Below the pieces are notes generated by a model that had not been told where the DNA came from, ran no database searches, and saw only the letters and a program-made list of their open reading frames with translations. Shown piece after piece: positions 58,101 through 64,000 of a DNA stretch of 64,000 nt (position 1 is its first letter; every line of letters starts with the position of its first letter). Source of the stretch: Wyeomyia smithii. Taxonomy: Eukaryota > Arthropoda > Insecta > Diptera > Culicidae. The position numbers were made by a program, and so were the translations under genes. The DNA is taken from assembly GCF_029784165.1 (NCBI RefSeq), contig NC_073696.1:259514494-259578493 (forward strand), given 5' to 3'.

Positions 58101-58210
58101 AACTTTTCTCGCCCCCGATCGCCAAGCGCATGAAAAGAGCTCTCGCCAGACATATCGAGAATGGAGGCGATGTAATAACCAACCAAAAAATCCTAAGTCA
58201 ACCACTTTAA
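42990..58210 (+). CDS. Sodium:solute symporter (SLC5), SMVT/SMCT-like, five coding exons
   Basis: Joined exons encode 589 residues, a normal SLC5 length. The family uses the Na+ gradient to import vitamins, monocarboxylates, iodide or sugars across the plasma membrane. Visible family features: the first membrane helix in exon 1 (DYVVLVAVMMVSAGIGIYYRF); EYLLADRNMSIWPVSFSLMA in exon 2; YLEMRFGKKTR; TFYSTIGGMKAVLYTDLFQS; NQTQVQR; GIFSASLSTVSAALNSLA; and GYIVTFIVGYGTS near the end. The sequence groups with the multivitamin/monocarboxylate/iodide branch (SLC5A5/6/8/12) rather than the glucose branch; the substrate cannot be told. Introns are 43101-56371 (13,271 bp, full of transposons), 56594-56654, 56996-57055 and 57699-57757. 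All are GT-AG. No frameshift or stop. Confidence 0.93.
43101..44458. other. Start of the giant intron, nothing recognised
   Basis: A 128-codon frame at 43182-43568 and its antisense are AT-driven and match nothing I know. No element ends seen before the LINE at 44459. Confidence 0.4.
44459..45160 (-). pseudogene. RTE-like LINE ORF2, 3' half
   Basis: Minus strand, in order: FDIDIVARTH (catalytic GFADDIDI box, decayed) near 45150; MGTYIRLKAEAGRIG near 45090; then WLVYLGSLVIAINETNREIR and RRRLLAGNRAYFGLQRTIR. Next come FERKVLPTICDGVQMENALW, KRMKSELHQLL, KIKSLRWTGHVVG, RRRVAQHARWLDQVEDDLRG. This is RT C-terminal and tail sequence, the same group as 19135-19560. A deletion after 44957 and a frame change near 44800 inactivate it. 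Confidence 0.8.
45440..45928 (-). pseudogene. DD37E/D-type mariner transposase fragment
   Basis: The minus strand gives DDETYVKANCQRFSN (first catalytic Asp) near 45815-45860, KFAKKYQAIRFCG, IFIVNGSVYQEIYVQVCLET, then VLCWSDLASCHC, the decayed FWPDLASCHY box with Trp-Pro changed. It stops near 45580. Frameshifts are present. The CAGGGTG element at 45935 is inserted beside its upstream side. A possible start (MPNGNCDRFTV) lies across that element at about 55606. Confidence 0.75.
46258..46463 (+). repeat. 5' LTR of the gypsy element
   Basis: From TGTTGTGTATGTAGCTTTTT to GAGATCCCTGATACACAATA. Aligns to 53172-53285 except for 46341-46431, which the 3' copy lacks. The end is placed by the alignment and by the primer site 5 bp further on. 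Confidence 0.85.
46469..46486 (+). other. Primer binding site, tRNA-Leu type
   Basis: TGGTGTCAGAAGTGGGAT complements the 3' end of an insect leucine tRNA (CCCACTTCTGACA plus CCA). Located 5 bp after the LTR end, as expected. Confidence 0.75.
46549..47643 (+). pseudogene. gypsy gag and start of protease
   Basis: The start ATG is at 46549 (MASGELMETLTRMLADALKS). The earlier in-frame open stretch overlaps the primer site and lacks an ATG. A capsid-like region is followed by two zinc knuckles: CSGCGGNHTRTQC and CFNCDKTGHISKVC (47340-47450). The protease begins KMEVDTGCP at about 47604-47630 with the catalytic DTG. One extra C in TGCCCCTTGC then shifts the frame and ends the ORF; the proper frame continues PCGIISENKLR. 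Confidence 0.88.
48261..50651 (-). mobile_element. 5'-truncated R1-like LINE inside the gypsy RT
   Basis: The exact 16-bp target duplication AGATCGAATCCATCTT lies at 48245-48260 and 50652-50667. On the minus strand the element ends in a poly-A tail (the T run from 48261). It lacks the 5' part: no gag-like ORF1 and no endonuclease, cut at 50651. 2,391 bp. Length and tail show normal target-primed integration with early termination. Confidence 0.93.
48534..50651 (-). pseudogene. R1-clade ORF2, RT and C-terminal domains, open frame
   Basis: The frame is open from the truncation point, PPVYWLTDAIADLRSACLRA, so no true start remains. RT motifs: SKAPGPDCIPN, RPICLLDTVGKVLERI, NQFGFRKGRSTLDAI, IVTLDVKNAFNSASW (catalytic Asp), TAGVPQGSILGP, VGFADDITL (catalytic pair, near 49430). 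Next is VEDWELTFGSHVDYACKRAS, where relatives have an extra stretch of very roughly 50 residues, so an in-frame deletion is likely at about 49340. The C-terminal zinc-like motif is CPECVEEEETAEHVFFVC. No internal stop, unlike most LINEs in this window, suggesting recent arrival. Confidence 0.88.
53157..53171 (+). other. Polypurine tract of the gypsy element
   Basis: AAAGGAGAGAAGAAA directly precedes the 3' LTR, the normal position for plus-strand priming. Confidence 0.75.
53172..53285 (+). repeat. 3' LTR of the gypsy element, internally deleted
   Basis: Aligns to both ends of the 5' LTR but lacks about 91 bp after TGAAACG. The junction has a 2-bp CG microhomology. The end near ACACAATA is followed by CACTC. 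Confidence 0.85.
53455..53895 (-). mobile_element. tRNA-derived SINE split by a MITE
   Basis: The minus strand has CAGTTGGTCTCGAGGTACGA, GTCGTAGGTTCGAGTCTCGG (B box) and GGAGAGACTGTTAG at 53813-53895. After the inserted MITE it resumes with CTGTTAGTGTCAGTAGGACC, then the tail ending CCAAGGCTTT. The middle of the consensus (the AATTGTCC-GTACAC to AATAAACA part) is missing. Confidence 0.8.
53529..53812. mobile_element. 284-bp MITE with perfect 24-bp TIRs
   Basis: CAAAAACATCATATCAAGAA with GACT at the left is the exact complement of the right end (AGTC, TTCTTGATATGATGTTTTTG). The 7-bp direct repeat CTAACAG flanks it (53522-53528, 53813-53819). Superfamily unknown. The exact boundary may shift by 2-3 bp because the flank and end share bases. 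Confidence 0.85.
53896..54824. other. Intron stretch, nothing recognised
   Basis: An 86-codon minus-strand frame (53919-54179) has no domain I recognise. No repeat structure seen. Confidence 0.35.
54829..54960. mobile_element. piggyBac-like MITE (TTAA flanks)
   Basis: TTAA at 54825-54828 and 54961-54964. Inverted ends CCCTCTAGTGCCCA and TGGACACTAGAGGG. 132 bp and non-coding. TTAA target sites and CCCTCTAG-type ends fit piggyBac-mobilised MITEs. Confidence 0.8.
55040..55478 (+). pseudogene. DD37E/D-type mariner transposase fragment
   Basis: The plus strand gives FRF-like decayed VDF-FAMKYLLW, then YITTSTINSEIYRTECLQER, LLPFLRYH and GGETLFWPVLASCHYAQSAL (FWPDLASCHY box with Asp changed to Val, so a catalytic residue is lost), then DWYRENNVSFVPK. 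It is cut at about 55478 by the CCCGG-rich end of the CAGGGTG element. It has the opposite orientation to the fragment at 45440-45928, so the two are separate copies. Confidence 0.75.
55576..56371. other. End of the giant intron
   Basis: AT-rich DNA, then a more GC-rich part from about 56080. It ends at the acceptor CTCTATTTTCAG (56360-56371). The minus-strand phrase MPNGNCDRFTV near 55575-55607 resembles a transposase start. Otherwise nothing recognised. Confidence 0.45.
56372..56593 (+). CDS. Symporter exon 2 (residues 38-111)
   Basis: Encodes EYLLADRNMSIWPVSFSLMA to KLEASSAYE. Donor GTACGCAT at 56594. 222 bp, phase 0 on both sides. Covers membrane helices 2-3 (two hydrophobic runs). The LLADRNM-WPVS-SLMASF block is highly typical of the family. 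Confidence 0.92.
56655..56995 (+). CDS. Symporter exon 3 (residues 112-225)
   Basis: Acceptor CTCTCTTTCAG ends at 56654, and the 60-bp intron upstream is typical of dipterans. Encodes YLEMRFGKKTRLVASLAYLL through TFYSTIGGMKAVLYTDLFQS to RLEFL. Ends two bases into an Asn codon (donor GTAAAATT). About four membrane segments. Confidence 0.92.
57056..57698 (+). CDS. Symporter exon 4 (residues 225-439)
   Basis: Acceptor TTTTTTTAG ends at 57055. Completes Asn225, then FDPDPTTRHTWWSLIIGGMF, NQTQVQRL, GLPGLFVSGIFSASLSTVSA and AVTLEDYLKPLYAK, to KRANQR. Donor GTAGGTTC at 57699. The frame remains open to a stop at 57722, which is intron read-through. Confidence 0.92.
57758..58210 (+). CDS. Symporter exon 5 (residues 440-589, stop)
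   Basis: Acceptor ACTTCACAG ends at 57757. Encodes GVIVGLLVGLSFSLWIGFGQ, a loop with NFS and NST glycosylation motifs, helix LSYLWSVVLGYIVTFIVGYG and a basic cytoplasmic tail. TAA at 58208-58210. Confidence 0.92.
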   Translation, partial: GVIVGLLVGLSFSLWIGFGQPKPPLKMLNFSVDDCSRFGGYNSTESTPIVMAQRVDRPASDYFYLYRLSYLWSVVLGYIVTFIVGYGTSLTLRWLGYEGKERIYLDNDKMYINTELFSPPIAKRMKRALARHIENGGDVITNQKILSQPL

Positions 58211-59449
58211 AACCCTATATTTATTCAATTCTAGATCGAAATCACCAAACAAAATGGCATCCATAAAGCTGATTTCACCCACCTCTGAGATTCACCCTGT
58301 CTGTCTCATACACAAAAATTGGTGTAGACTGTTATTAGCGTTACCTTTACAAGCCGAGATCGAACAAATTCATCCACAACAACACATCAAGTATTGAACG
58401 TACCGACTGGCAGATCAATGTGTGATCCCGAAAACCGCTTTTAACTTAAATCAGCATGAATGTGTCCTTAACAAAACAAAATGCCAGGCAAGTTGCCGCA
58501 TTACAATGCGTTTCGATAATCGAACGGTTCAACAATAATCGGTAATTGCACACTAGCTGCAATGCGAACAATACAAACGTCTTCCAGAGAACGAGTAGTT
58601 ATGGATATACATACACACAAGTAGTAAAACTATGCTCTAGTTTTAGGCACAAACACAGCAAAACAAAGGTTGATTTACTTAATTGTTTTTAGAAAAACGA
58701 AGAAACTTACTAATTTATTACTGCGGTCGCTTATGTTTCCAATAGGCGAAACTGACGCAGCGTAATGGCCAATTGGCTTATCTTGATTCAGTAGTGTGAT
58801 ATATAGTATATGGCAGTGAAACGAAAATGTTTATCAATTGTTACAAATTGGAGTGATGTCGAGTAAAACAGGATATACAGGAAGAATTTGTGTAGTTGAT
58901 TTACGACATGGTTTGAAGAAGCAAATGTCAGATTGGAAATCGATTTTATTCATATTTTTTTAGCTCAAAACATAATTTTTGATACCCCTCAGGTATCCAG
59001 CAAGACATTTTTACGGGAAGACTTATCCAGCTTATCCCCATTAATACTGTATTCGACGTTCACAGGAGCATTTACTATCAATATTGACACATAATTAGAT
59101 CATAATTAGACTTTTTTTTGTAGAACCAGAACACAACTGGGCCATGAATTAGGACTGTTGTTGTATAACCCATATTTAATTTGGTATTAATCAAATTTCC
59201 TGTCACAATTCAGGTGTGATGGACATTGGTTGACATAGTACCCGATACCGACTAATATCGACTCGTTTATCCTCACCAGGATCACAATGCCAAATTTCCC
59301 GAAGATCTTTTCAATTGAGATTAGGTAAGATCCGAACTCTTTCCGAACTCACTTTGATAAATCTTTTGGTTTGTTTGAATTTTCGAGCTTGATTCTTTGA
59401 CATTCCGAGAATTAACAGACCAAATTTCGCTTGGGTTCAAACAACCCTT
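58211..59449. other. 3'UTR and downstream flank of the symporter
   Basis: No canonical AATAAA was found by eye in the first 700 bp, so the transcript end cannot be placed. No repeat or coding feature recognised. Confidence 0.4.
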
Positions 59450-60430
59450 ATTAAGAAAATTTGATTCTGCTCATGTACAATGCACCACAGCTGCATAGCA
59501 GATGTTCCGAAGTTTCGCTTTCCGTACTACAAAAGCGACAAGTGTCATCCTGGACTCGACCAATGTTCTTTAAATGATACTTACTCGGGCAGTGCCCAGT
59601 TATTAGTACTGTGTATGTACCAAGGGCCCTCTTGTTGAGTTCCAAGAGCTTTTAGGTAATTATTGCTTTTGGCGTTATTACAACCTCTGACAGCCATCCT
59701 GTTTGCTGTCACCCGTTTTTTATTTGTTCAAGTTCCATGTTTGTTGTACAATTCGAAATACCGCAAAAAGGATCCAAGCCAACAAATTGCGTGTTGGAAC
59801 CTTGTTTGGTCAGTTCGTCTACTTTTTCATTGCCATCAATGCTGCAGTGCCCTGGTACAAATTGACAGAGTTCATTCAACACACCCTTAGATGTGATAGA
59901 ACGCACTTTAAGACAATTTTTGACGTACATTTGTAGGCACATAGAGCATTTAGTGCCGCTTGACTATCAGAGAAACTGCAAACATTCGTATGTTCGCAAA
60001 CGATAAAACAAACAATATCGCACGCAAGCCTGGGGGGCTTATGCGGTCTCGATCAACTAGGTTAGTTGAGAGAATTCGTTATTGATATTGTTTTTGGCAA
60101 ATTTTGCATGTGTAGGATAAATACAACGATACACCGTGCCCCAGTGCTGAGTCGAGAAAATTTCCAGCTCGAGAAGATCCTCGACCTGATCAGGAATCGA
60201 ACCCGATATCACAACCGTGTGGGAAAGCTAGCCGACCGAAATCGCTAACCACAGAGCCACGAGGACCACGACAAACGATGTTCGCAAACGATAATACATT
60301 CGATTATAGCGTAAATCTCAGCTTGGAATACTGATGGCCAATTACCCATTGCCACTGATATCTGTACTCCAGTACCAAAGATTCAGCACCAGTTTTCAAA
60401 CCGGTTTTCGAGCCGTCTGTGAAGAATACC
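59450..60430 (-). pseudogene. LINE ORF2 RNase H and C-terminus (I-like), split by a SINE
   Basis: Minus strand: TVFFTDGSKTG near 60425 (RNase H catalytic Asp), then in a shifted frame GVQISVAMGNWPSVFQAEIY, AIIECI, up to 60290. After the SINE come CSFSDSQAALNALCAYKCTS, CQFVPGHCSIDGNEKVDELT (decayed WVPGH), GSNTQFVGLDPF. The tail is LNKRALGTYTVLITGHCPSK, YHLKNIGRVQDDTCRFC and TSEHLLCSCGALY. The presence of RNase H points to I/Loa-type LINEs. Frameshifts are present. Confidence 0.82.
60007..60277 (-). mobile_element. tRNA-derived SINE with exact 17-bp target duplication
   Basis: Duplication ATGTTCGCAAACGATAA at 59990-60006 and 60278-60294. The minus strand has A-box-like GTGGCTCTGTGGTTAGCG and a B box in ATCGGGTTCGATTCCTGATC. 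The tail is GCCTGCG-GCGATATTGTTTG. 271 bp. A family distinct from the SINEs at 36547 and 38945. Confidence 0.92.
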
Positions 60431-60824
60431 GTTAAATATGGTAGTTATCCATAGGTTTCATCACGTCTCCGTACATACTCATCACTGACCATCTTTTAAA
60501 GTATGGCACTCAGGCACAAGTGACTCAGGCGACCAACAAGATCGCTAGAAAAGACATCTTTAATGGCATAGGAATAATTAGGTATATTTCAAACGTGAAG
60601 ATAGATTAGTGAAAATATTATTTTTTTGGAAATCGAAGTGATCCAAACAGATGTTTGCCTTTTGGGCAAGACGGTCAGTTGTTGTGCGGGCCAAATGGGC
60701 AGTCTGAGAAAACAACGATAGTACCATTTATTTTTCTTTATTTCAGCATCCTAAGCATATGAAATGAAATATACCCAAGGCATTAACTCTCATTTGAAAT
60801 AAAAATCATCATAAGAATGCTGAT
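60431..60824. other. Non-coding stretch
   Basis: Probably includes decayed upstream LINE sequence at its left edge. Otherwise nothing recognised. Confidence 0.3.
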
Positions 60825-61012
60825 CAGGGTGGCGAAAAAAATCAGTTTTCTCGCTGTCGTTTGTCAAGCGTCGTTTTAAATAAAAAAGAATCGCCTCTCG
60901 GTTAAAATTTTTTCCCTGAATATTTTCCAGTTTTCCCTGATATTTCCTGATTTCCCTAATCGAAAAATGAATTTTCTGGCGTTCCTTGATTTTCCAGGTT
61001 TTTGACACCCTG
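60825..61012. mobile_element. CAGGGTG-family MITE, 188 bp
   Basis: Starts CAGGGTGGCGAAAAAAATCA and ends GGTTTTTGACACCCTG. The exact 6-bp target duplication GCTGAT lies at 60819-60824 and 61013-61018. The interior has TTTTCCCTGA words, a variant of the CCCGG texture in the larger copies. Confidence 0.8.
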
Positions 61013-61018
61013 GCTGAT

Positions 61019-61480
61019 GAAATCATTAAAAACAATACATGTAAATCATGTGGAAGAGCGCAGCGGACGGTAAATTTTAAACACGTGCTTTTTTGCGCAG
61101 CGCTTCGTCCCGTATAAAAAAATCAATTTGCTAAAGTCTTCCCGTCGTCCGTTTAGTGAAACTAATATAAAATCACTATAAAAAGGAAAGGTTCGCAATA
61201 TTTCTATGGAAAGCATCAGTTAACGTTGCATTTGAATAATATCGTTGGCTGAAACAGTGTTTTCAGCAGAATAATGAATGATTTCCTTAAGGTGACCGTG
61301 TTGCCCGTTGTTACCCTATGTTACTTTCGGGAGTCTGATAAATGTGTAGATCCTCTAACTAGTTTTGACTTTATGCTCCATTTCCTTCAACTCGTTTTAG
61401 AACACAATCAGGACGCACTGACTGCTTTGCTTGTTGCATCTAAATGCGCGTTCCAGTTAAGTTTCGCATCTAGAATCTAT
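61019..61480. other. Non-coding stretch
   Basis: A 149-codon frame (61274-61723) begins here but runs into the satellite module and has no domain. Rejected as a gene. Confidence 0.35.
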
Positions 61481-61499
61481 AAATATAAAAATGAAGTTC

Positions 61500-62462
61500 T
61501 GTCTATCTATCTCTGTCTGTCTGATCCACATAGACTTAGAAATGACTTAACCGATCAGCGTGAAGACTTGTATGCAGAGCTTTTTGGGGCCGGGGAAGGT
61601 ACTTATGATCGTTCGAGACCCCTATCTCCTCGGGAAGGCAGAGCTCTCATACAAATGAAACACAAATGTCTGCATATCTTGAGAACTAATCAAGCAAATG
61701 GAAAGAAATTTGACACGTGGTGATTTACGGGAGCAAGAAACGTTTCTATGGTAGATTAATACCCCTCCCTCCTGTAGAAAGAAGGGTTCCCATACAAATG
61801 AAATATAAATTTTTGTATAGCTCGAGAACTAATCAAGTAAATGGAATCAAATTTGCCATGTGGCTGTTTTTGAAGACAAGATATGTTTCCATGATGATAT
61901 GACACTCCTCTCTACTCTGCAAGAGGTAGGGAAGGTCTATACAGATTTCAGAATAACTCAACAACTATTCAAGCAAAAAAGGTAAAAGGTAAAAGTTTTC
62001 GGGAGCAAGAAATATCTCAATGGTGATTCGACACCCCTTCCTCCTTCGGAAGAGCGGGTTTCCATACGAATGAAACACAAACTTTCGCTTAACTCATCAA
62101 GTAAATGGAATCTTATTTAACATGTGGCTGTTTTTGGGAACAGAATATGTTTCTATGATGATATGACACCCCTCCCTACTCTGGAAAAGGGGGGAGGGTC
62201 TCTACAAATTTCTACGTAACTTGAAAACTTTATTAAAAGGAACCAAATTTGGCATGTAGAGGTTTTTGGGAGCAAGAAATACTTCAATGGTACACCCCTC
62301 CCTTCTCTGGAATGGAGGATTTCTATACAAATGAAACACAAATTTTTGCATAACTCGAGTATTAATCAAGCAAATGGAATTGAATTTGCCATGTGAAGGT
62401 TTTTGGAAGCAAGAAATGGTTTTATAGTGGTTCGATACTCCACCCTACTCTGGAAGGCGGGG

Positions 62463-62528
<66 letters not shown>

Positions 62529-62910
62529 TTTTGCGCAACTCCAAAAAATCAATCAAATGGAACCAAATTTGGCATGTGTAGGTTTTTGGGAACTTCGACA
62601 GCCCTCCCTCCTCTGGAATGGAGGATTCGCATACAAATGAAACACAAATTTTTGCATAACTTGAGAATTAATCAGGTTCACGAATCAAATTTGACATGTG
62701 GAGGTTTCCTGGAGCAAGAAATATTTTATGGTTTTTCGAAACTCGGTGCTATACAAATTTCTGCACAAACGATCTCCGGTTTCGAGAAAACAGCCTAAAA
62801 TGACCGAATACACTCAATATGGGTATTTTCGTAATCGGGATGATGCGCAGAAACCAAAAATTAACCTCATTGACCCCAGATGCCATTTTAAATCTTTTCG
62901 GGGCCACCAT
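61500..62910. repeat. Satellite module, opposite orientation to 5499-8413
   Basis: Begins with CTGTCTGTCTGATCCACATA, continues ACCGATCAGCGTGAA and TATGATCGTTCGAGACCCC. Then come about eight units of ~134 bp with GGGAGCAAGAAAT, CACCCCTCCCTCCTCTGGAA, CATACAAATGAAACACAAAT, AATCAAGCAAATGGAA and TTTGGCATGTGGAGG (61600-62760). It ends with the ~124-bp family (GATCTCCGGTTTCGAGAAAA, CTCAATATGGGTATTTTC). This is the reverse complement of the order at 7800-8300. Confidence 0.8.
62467..62524. repeat. (TA)n microsatellite
   Basis: Fifty-eight bp of alternating TA inside one satellite unit. Frames encoding Tyr-Ile repeats are artefacts. Confidence 0.95.
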
Positions 62911-63353
62911 ATTATTTTCAGAGAGTTATTTTATTAGTGTTAGATAAAAGTCATTGACATATTGGTACAAAAAAGTGTTACATACTAATTAGGGAAACAT
63001 TCCAAAGAATTATTGAAAAGGAAAAGTTTGTTTCGAACTAATGATTTAAGATCACTCTCGAATACAACAATGCGTTTGTATATTTGTATGAATTGAATTG
63101 TTTTTGAAATAGGGAGAGAAACAACCAGTCAACTCTCTTTTAGATAGTCTTTAAAGGTGGCATTTTTATTTAACTGTCAGGGATATGTGATTATTTGAGC
63201 TATTTGATTTCGCTGTGTTTTCTGATTTGGACGTAACCCTTGTCTTTTGTTTGCATGTAACTCCGTAAGTTTAACCCTTTCGCTAAACTAGATAATACAT
63301 TACTCAAGCTTAAGAAGCATAAAGTTAAGTTTTCTCCTTTTAGTAAAAGGTAC
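62911..63353. other. Non-coding stretch, nothing recognised
   Basis: AT-rich, without supported features. Confidence 0.3.
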
Positions 63354-63440
63354 TACAGTCGTACCTCGATATAAGGCAACCTCGATATAACGTAATTCGA
63401 TATAACATAATTTTACCTCGATATAACGTAACTTTTTAAA
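63354..63440. mobile_element. pogo/Tigger-type terminal sequence
   Basis: CTACAGTCGTACCTCGATAT is followed by three more CTCGATATAACGTAA or TTCGATATAAC words. CAGT-G-ACCTCGATATAACG is the typical end of pogo-like elements and MITEs. Only one end is seen; the other may be decayed or absent. Confidence 0.55.
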
Positions 63441-63541
63441 ATGTATTGAAATTGAAGATAAATGATACAGCAACTGTTTTTAGGGTATAAATTGCTTCAA
63501 AAAAATGTTTGTAGTAAGTTTTGAGACCAATGAAACTAATG

Positions 63542-63810
63542 CGAAAATTGTCCTAAATGGGCATAAGAAAGGTTTAAAAATACTGATAGGTGATGGGAAA
63601 TAGGTTTTCGCGCATCTTTGAGTGCCCAATCTTGCATCAATTAAAAAAAAATTGCTTGTTGAAAATTGTTCTAAATGGGCATAAGAATGGTTTAAAAATA
63701 CTGATAGGTGATGGGAAATAGGGTTTTCACGAAACTTTGAGTAACCTCTGTGTCAACTGAAAAAAAAATTTTTGCTTCTGAAAATATTTTTGAATGGGCA
63801 TAAGAACGTT
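63542..63810. repeat. ~119-bp tandem repeat, 2.3 copies
   Basis: Two full units share AAAATTGT(C/T)CTAAATGGGC and TTTAAAAATACTGATAGGTG, then ATGGGAAATAGG and an A run near the unit end. A third starts near 63780 (TTGAATGGGCATAAGAACG). Confidence 0.85.
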
Positions 63811-64000
63811 ACCGTAAACTGGGGTGACTTTGATCACCGGGGTGACTTTGATCACTATACCTCTTTTCTGAAAATGTGGTAAAAAAGCGCTCGTAGTGCT
63901 TGGGATTTGTCGTAATCTTCACTGATTGTGTGGATATATGTTCGCATTGCTACTGTTCATGCATTTCCTGCTATTTAAAGAGTGTTTTTCATGCTAAAAT
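63811..64000. other. Right-edge sequence with a short direct duplication
   Basis: GGGGTGACTTTGATCAC occurs twice back to back (63822-63838 and 63840-63856). A GTAAACTGGGGTGACTTTGA phrase is common in mosquito repeats. The element is cut by the window edge. Confidence 0.45.

Noticed and set aside
60041..60277. Functional tRNA gene
   Set aside because: A and B boxes are present but the sequence is a SINE: 17-bp target duplication, non-tRNA tail, no cloverleaf closure.
61274..61902. 149- and 61-codon frames
   Set aside because: They run through the ~134-bp satellite units and repeat with the period.
62393..62798. Tyr-Ile-rich frames of 62 and 131 codons
   Set aside because: Translation of the (TA)n microsatellite and satellite units.

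Overview
The window looks like nuclear DNA of a mosquito (Culicidae; a culicine is my best guess). There is one clearly recognisable host gene, with three introns of only 59-61 bp beside one of 13.3 kb. Around it lies AT-rich intergenic and intronic DNA packed with eukaryotic transposons of mosquito-typical kinds: DD37E/D-type mariners, tRNA-derived SINEs, Jockey/CR1-, RTE-, I- and R1-like LINEs, a Ty3/gypsy element, and satellite-like modules. There are no operons, rRNA genes or CRISPR arrays. The species assignment is inference from repeat content.

Host gene. A 589-residue sodium:solute symporter (SLC5; SMVT/SMCT-like) lies on the + strand in five coding exons: 42990-43100, 56372-56593, 56655-56995, 57056-57698 and 57758-58210. 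All splice junctions are GT-AG and keep frame. An acceptor 14 bp upstream of the start codon means a non-coding 5' exon lies further upstream. A good candidate is the core promoter and leader at 24018-24691 (TATA box, initiator 31 bp downstream, clean splice donor). If that is right, the gene spans about 34 kb of the window.

Layout. 1-3.5 kb: LINE and mariner debris. 3.3-5.1 kb: foldback and degenerate AT-rich repeat. 5.5-8.4 kb: composite module of three different tandem-repeat families. 9.6-12.4 kb: Jockey/CR1-like LINE and a terminal-inverted-repeat element. 12.5-15.3 kb: island with few repeats, possibly the 3' end of another gene. 15.6-22.2 kb: mariner and LINE graveyard with a nested hAT-like MITE. 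23.9-24.7 kb: candidate promoter and leader. 26-38 kb: MITEs, two foldbacks, Tc1 and pogo remnants, SINEs. 39-43 kb: mostly unique DNA leading to coding exon 1. 43.1-56.4 kb: the giant intron with a deep insertion stack. 56.4-58.2 kb: exons 2-5. 59.4-64 kb: LINE split by a SINE, a MITE, a second (opposite-orientation) copy of the satellite module, and a final tandem repeat.

The most informative structure is the giant intron. A TIR element with exact 6-bp target duplications (45935-55569) contains a gypsy element (46258-53285), whose reverse transcriptase is broken by a 5'-truncated R1-like LINE with an exact 16-bp duplication (48261-50651). Two further members of the same CAGGGTG...CACCCTG family (26052-27252 and 60825-61012) also have exact 6-bp duplications, so the family and its duplication length are supported three times within one window. 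I found no defence system, biosynthetic cluster or other clearly new functional system.
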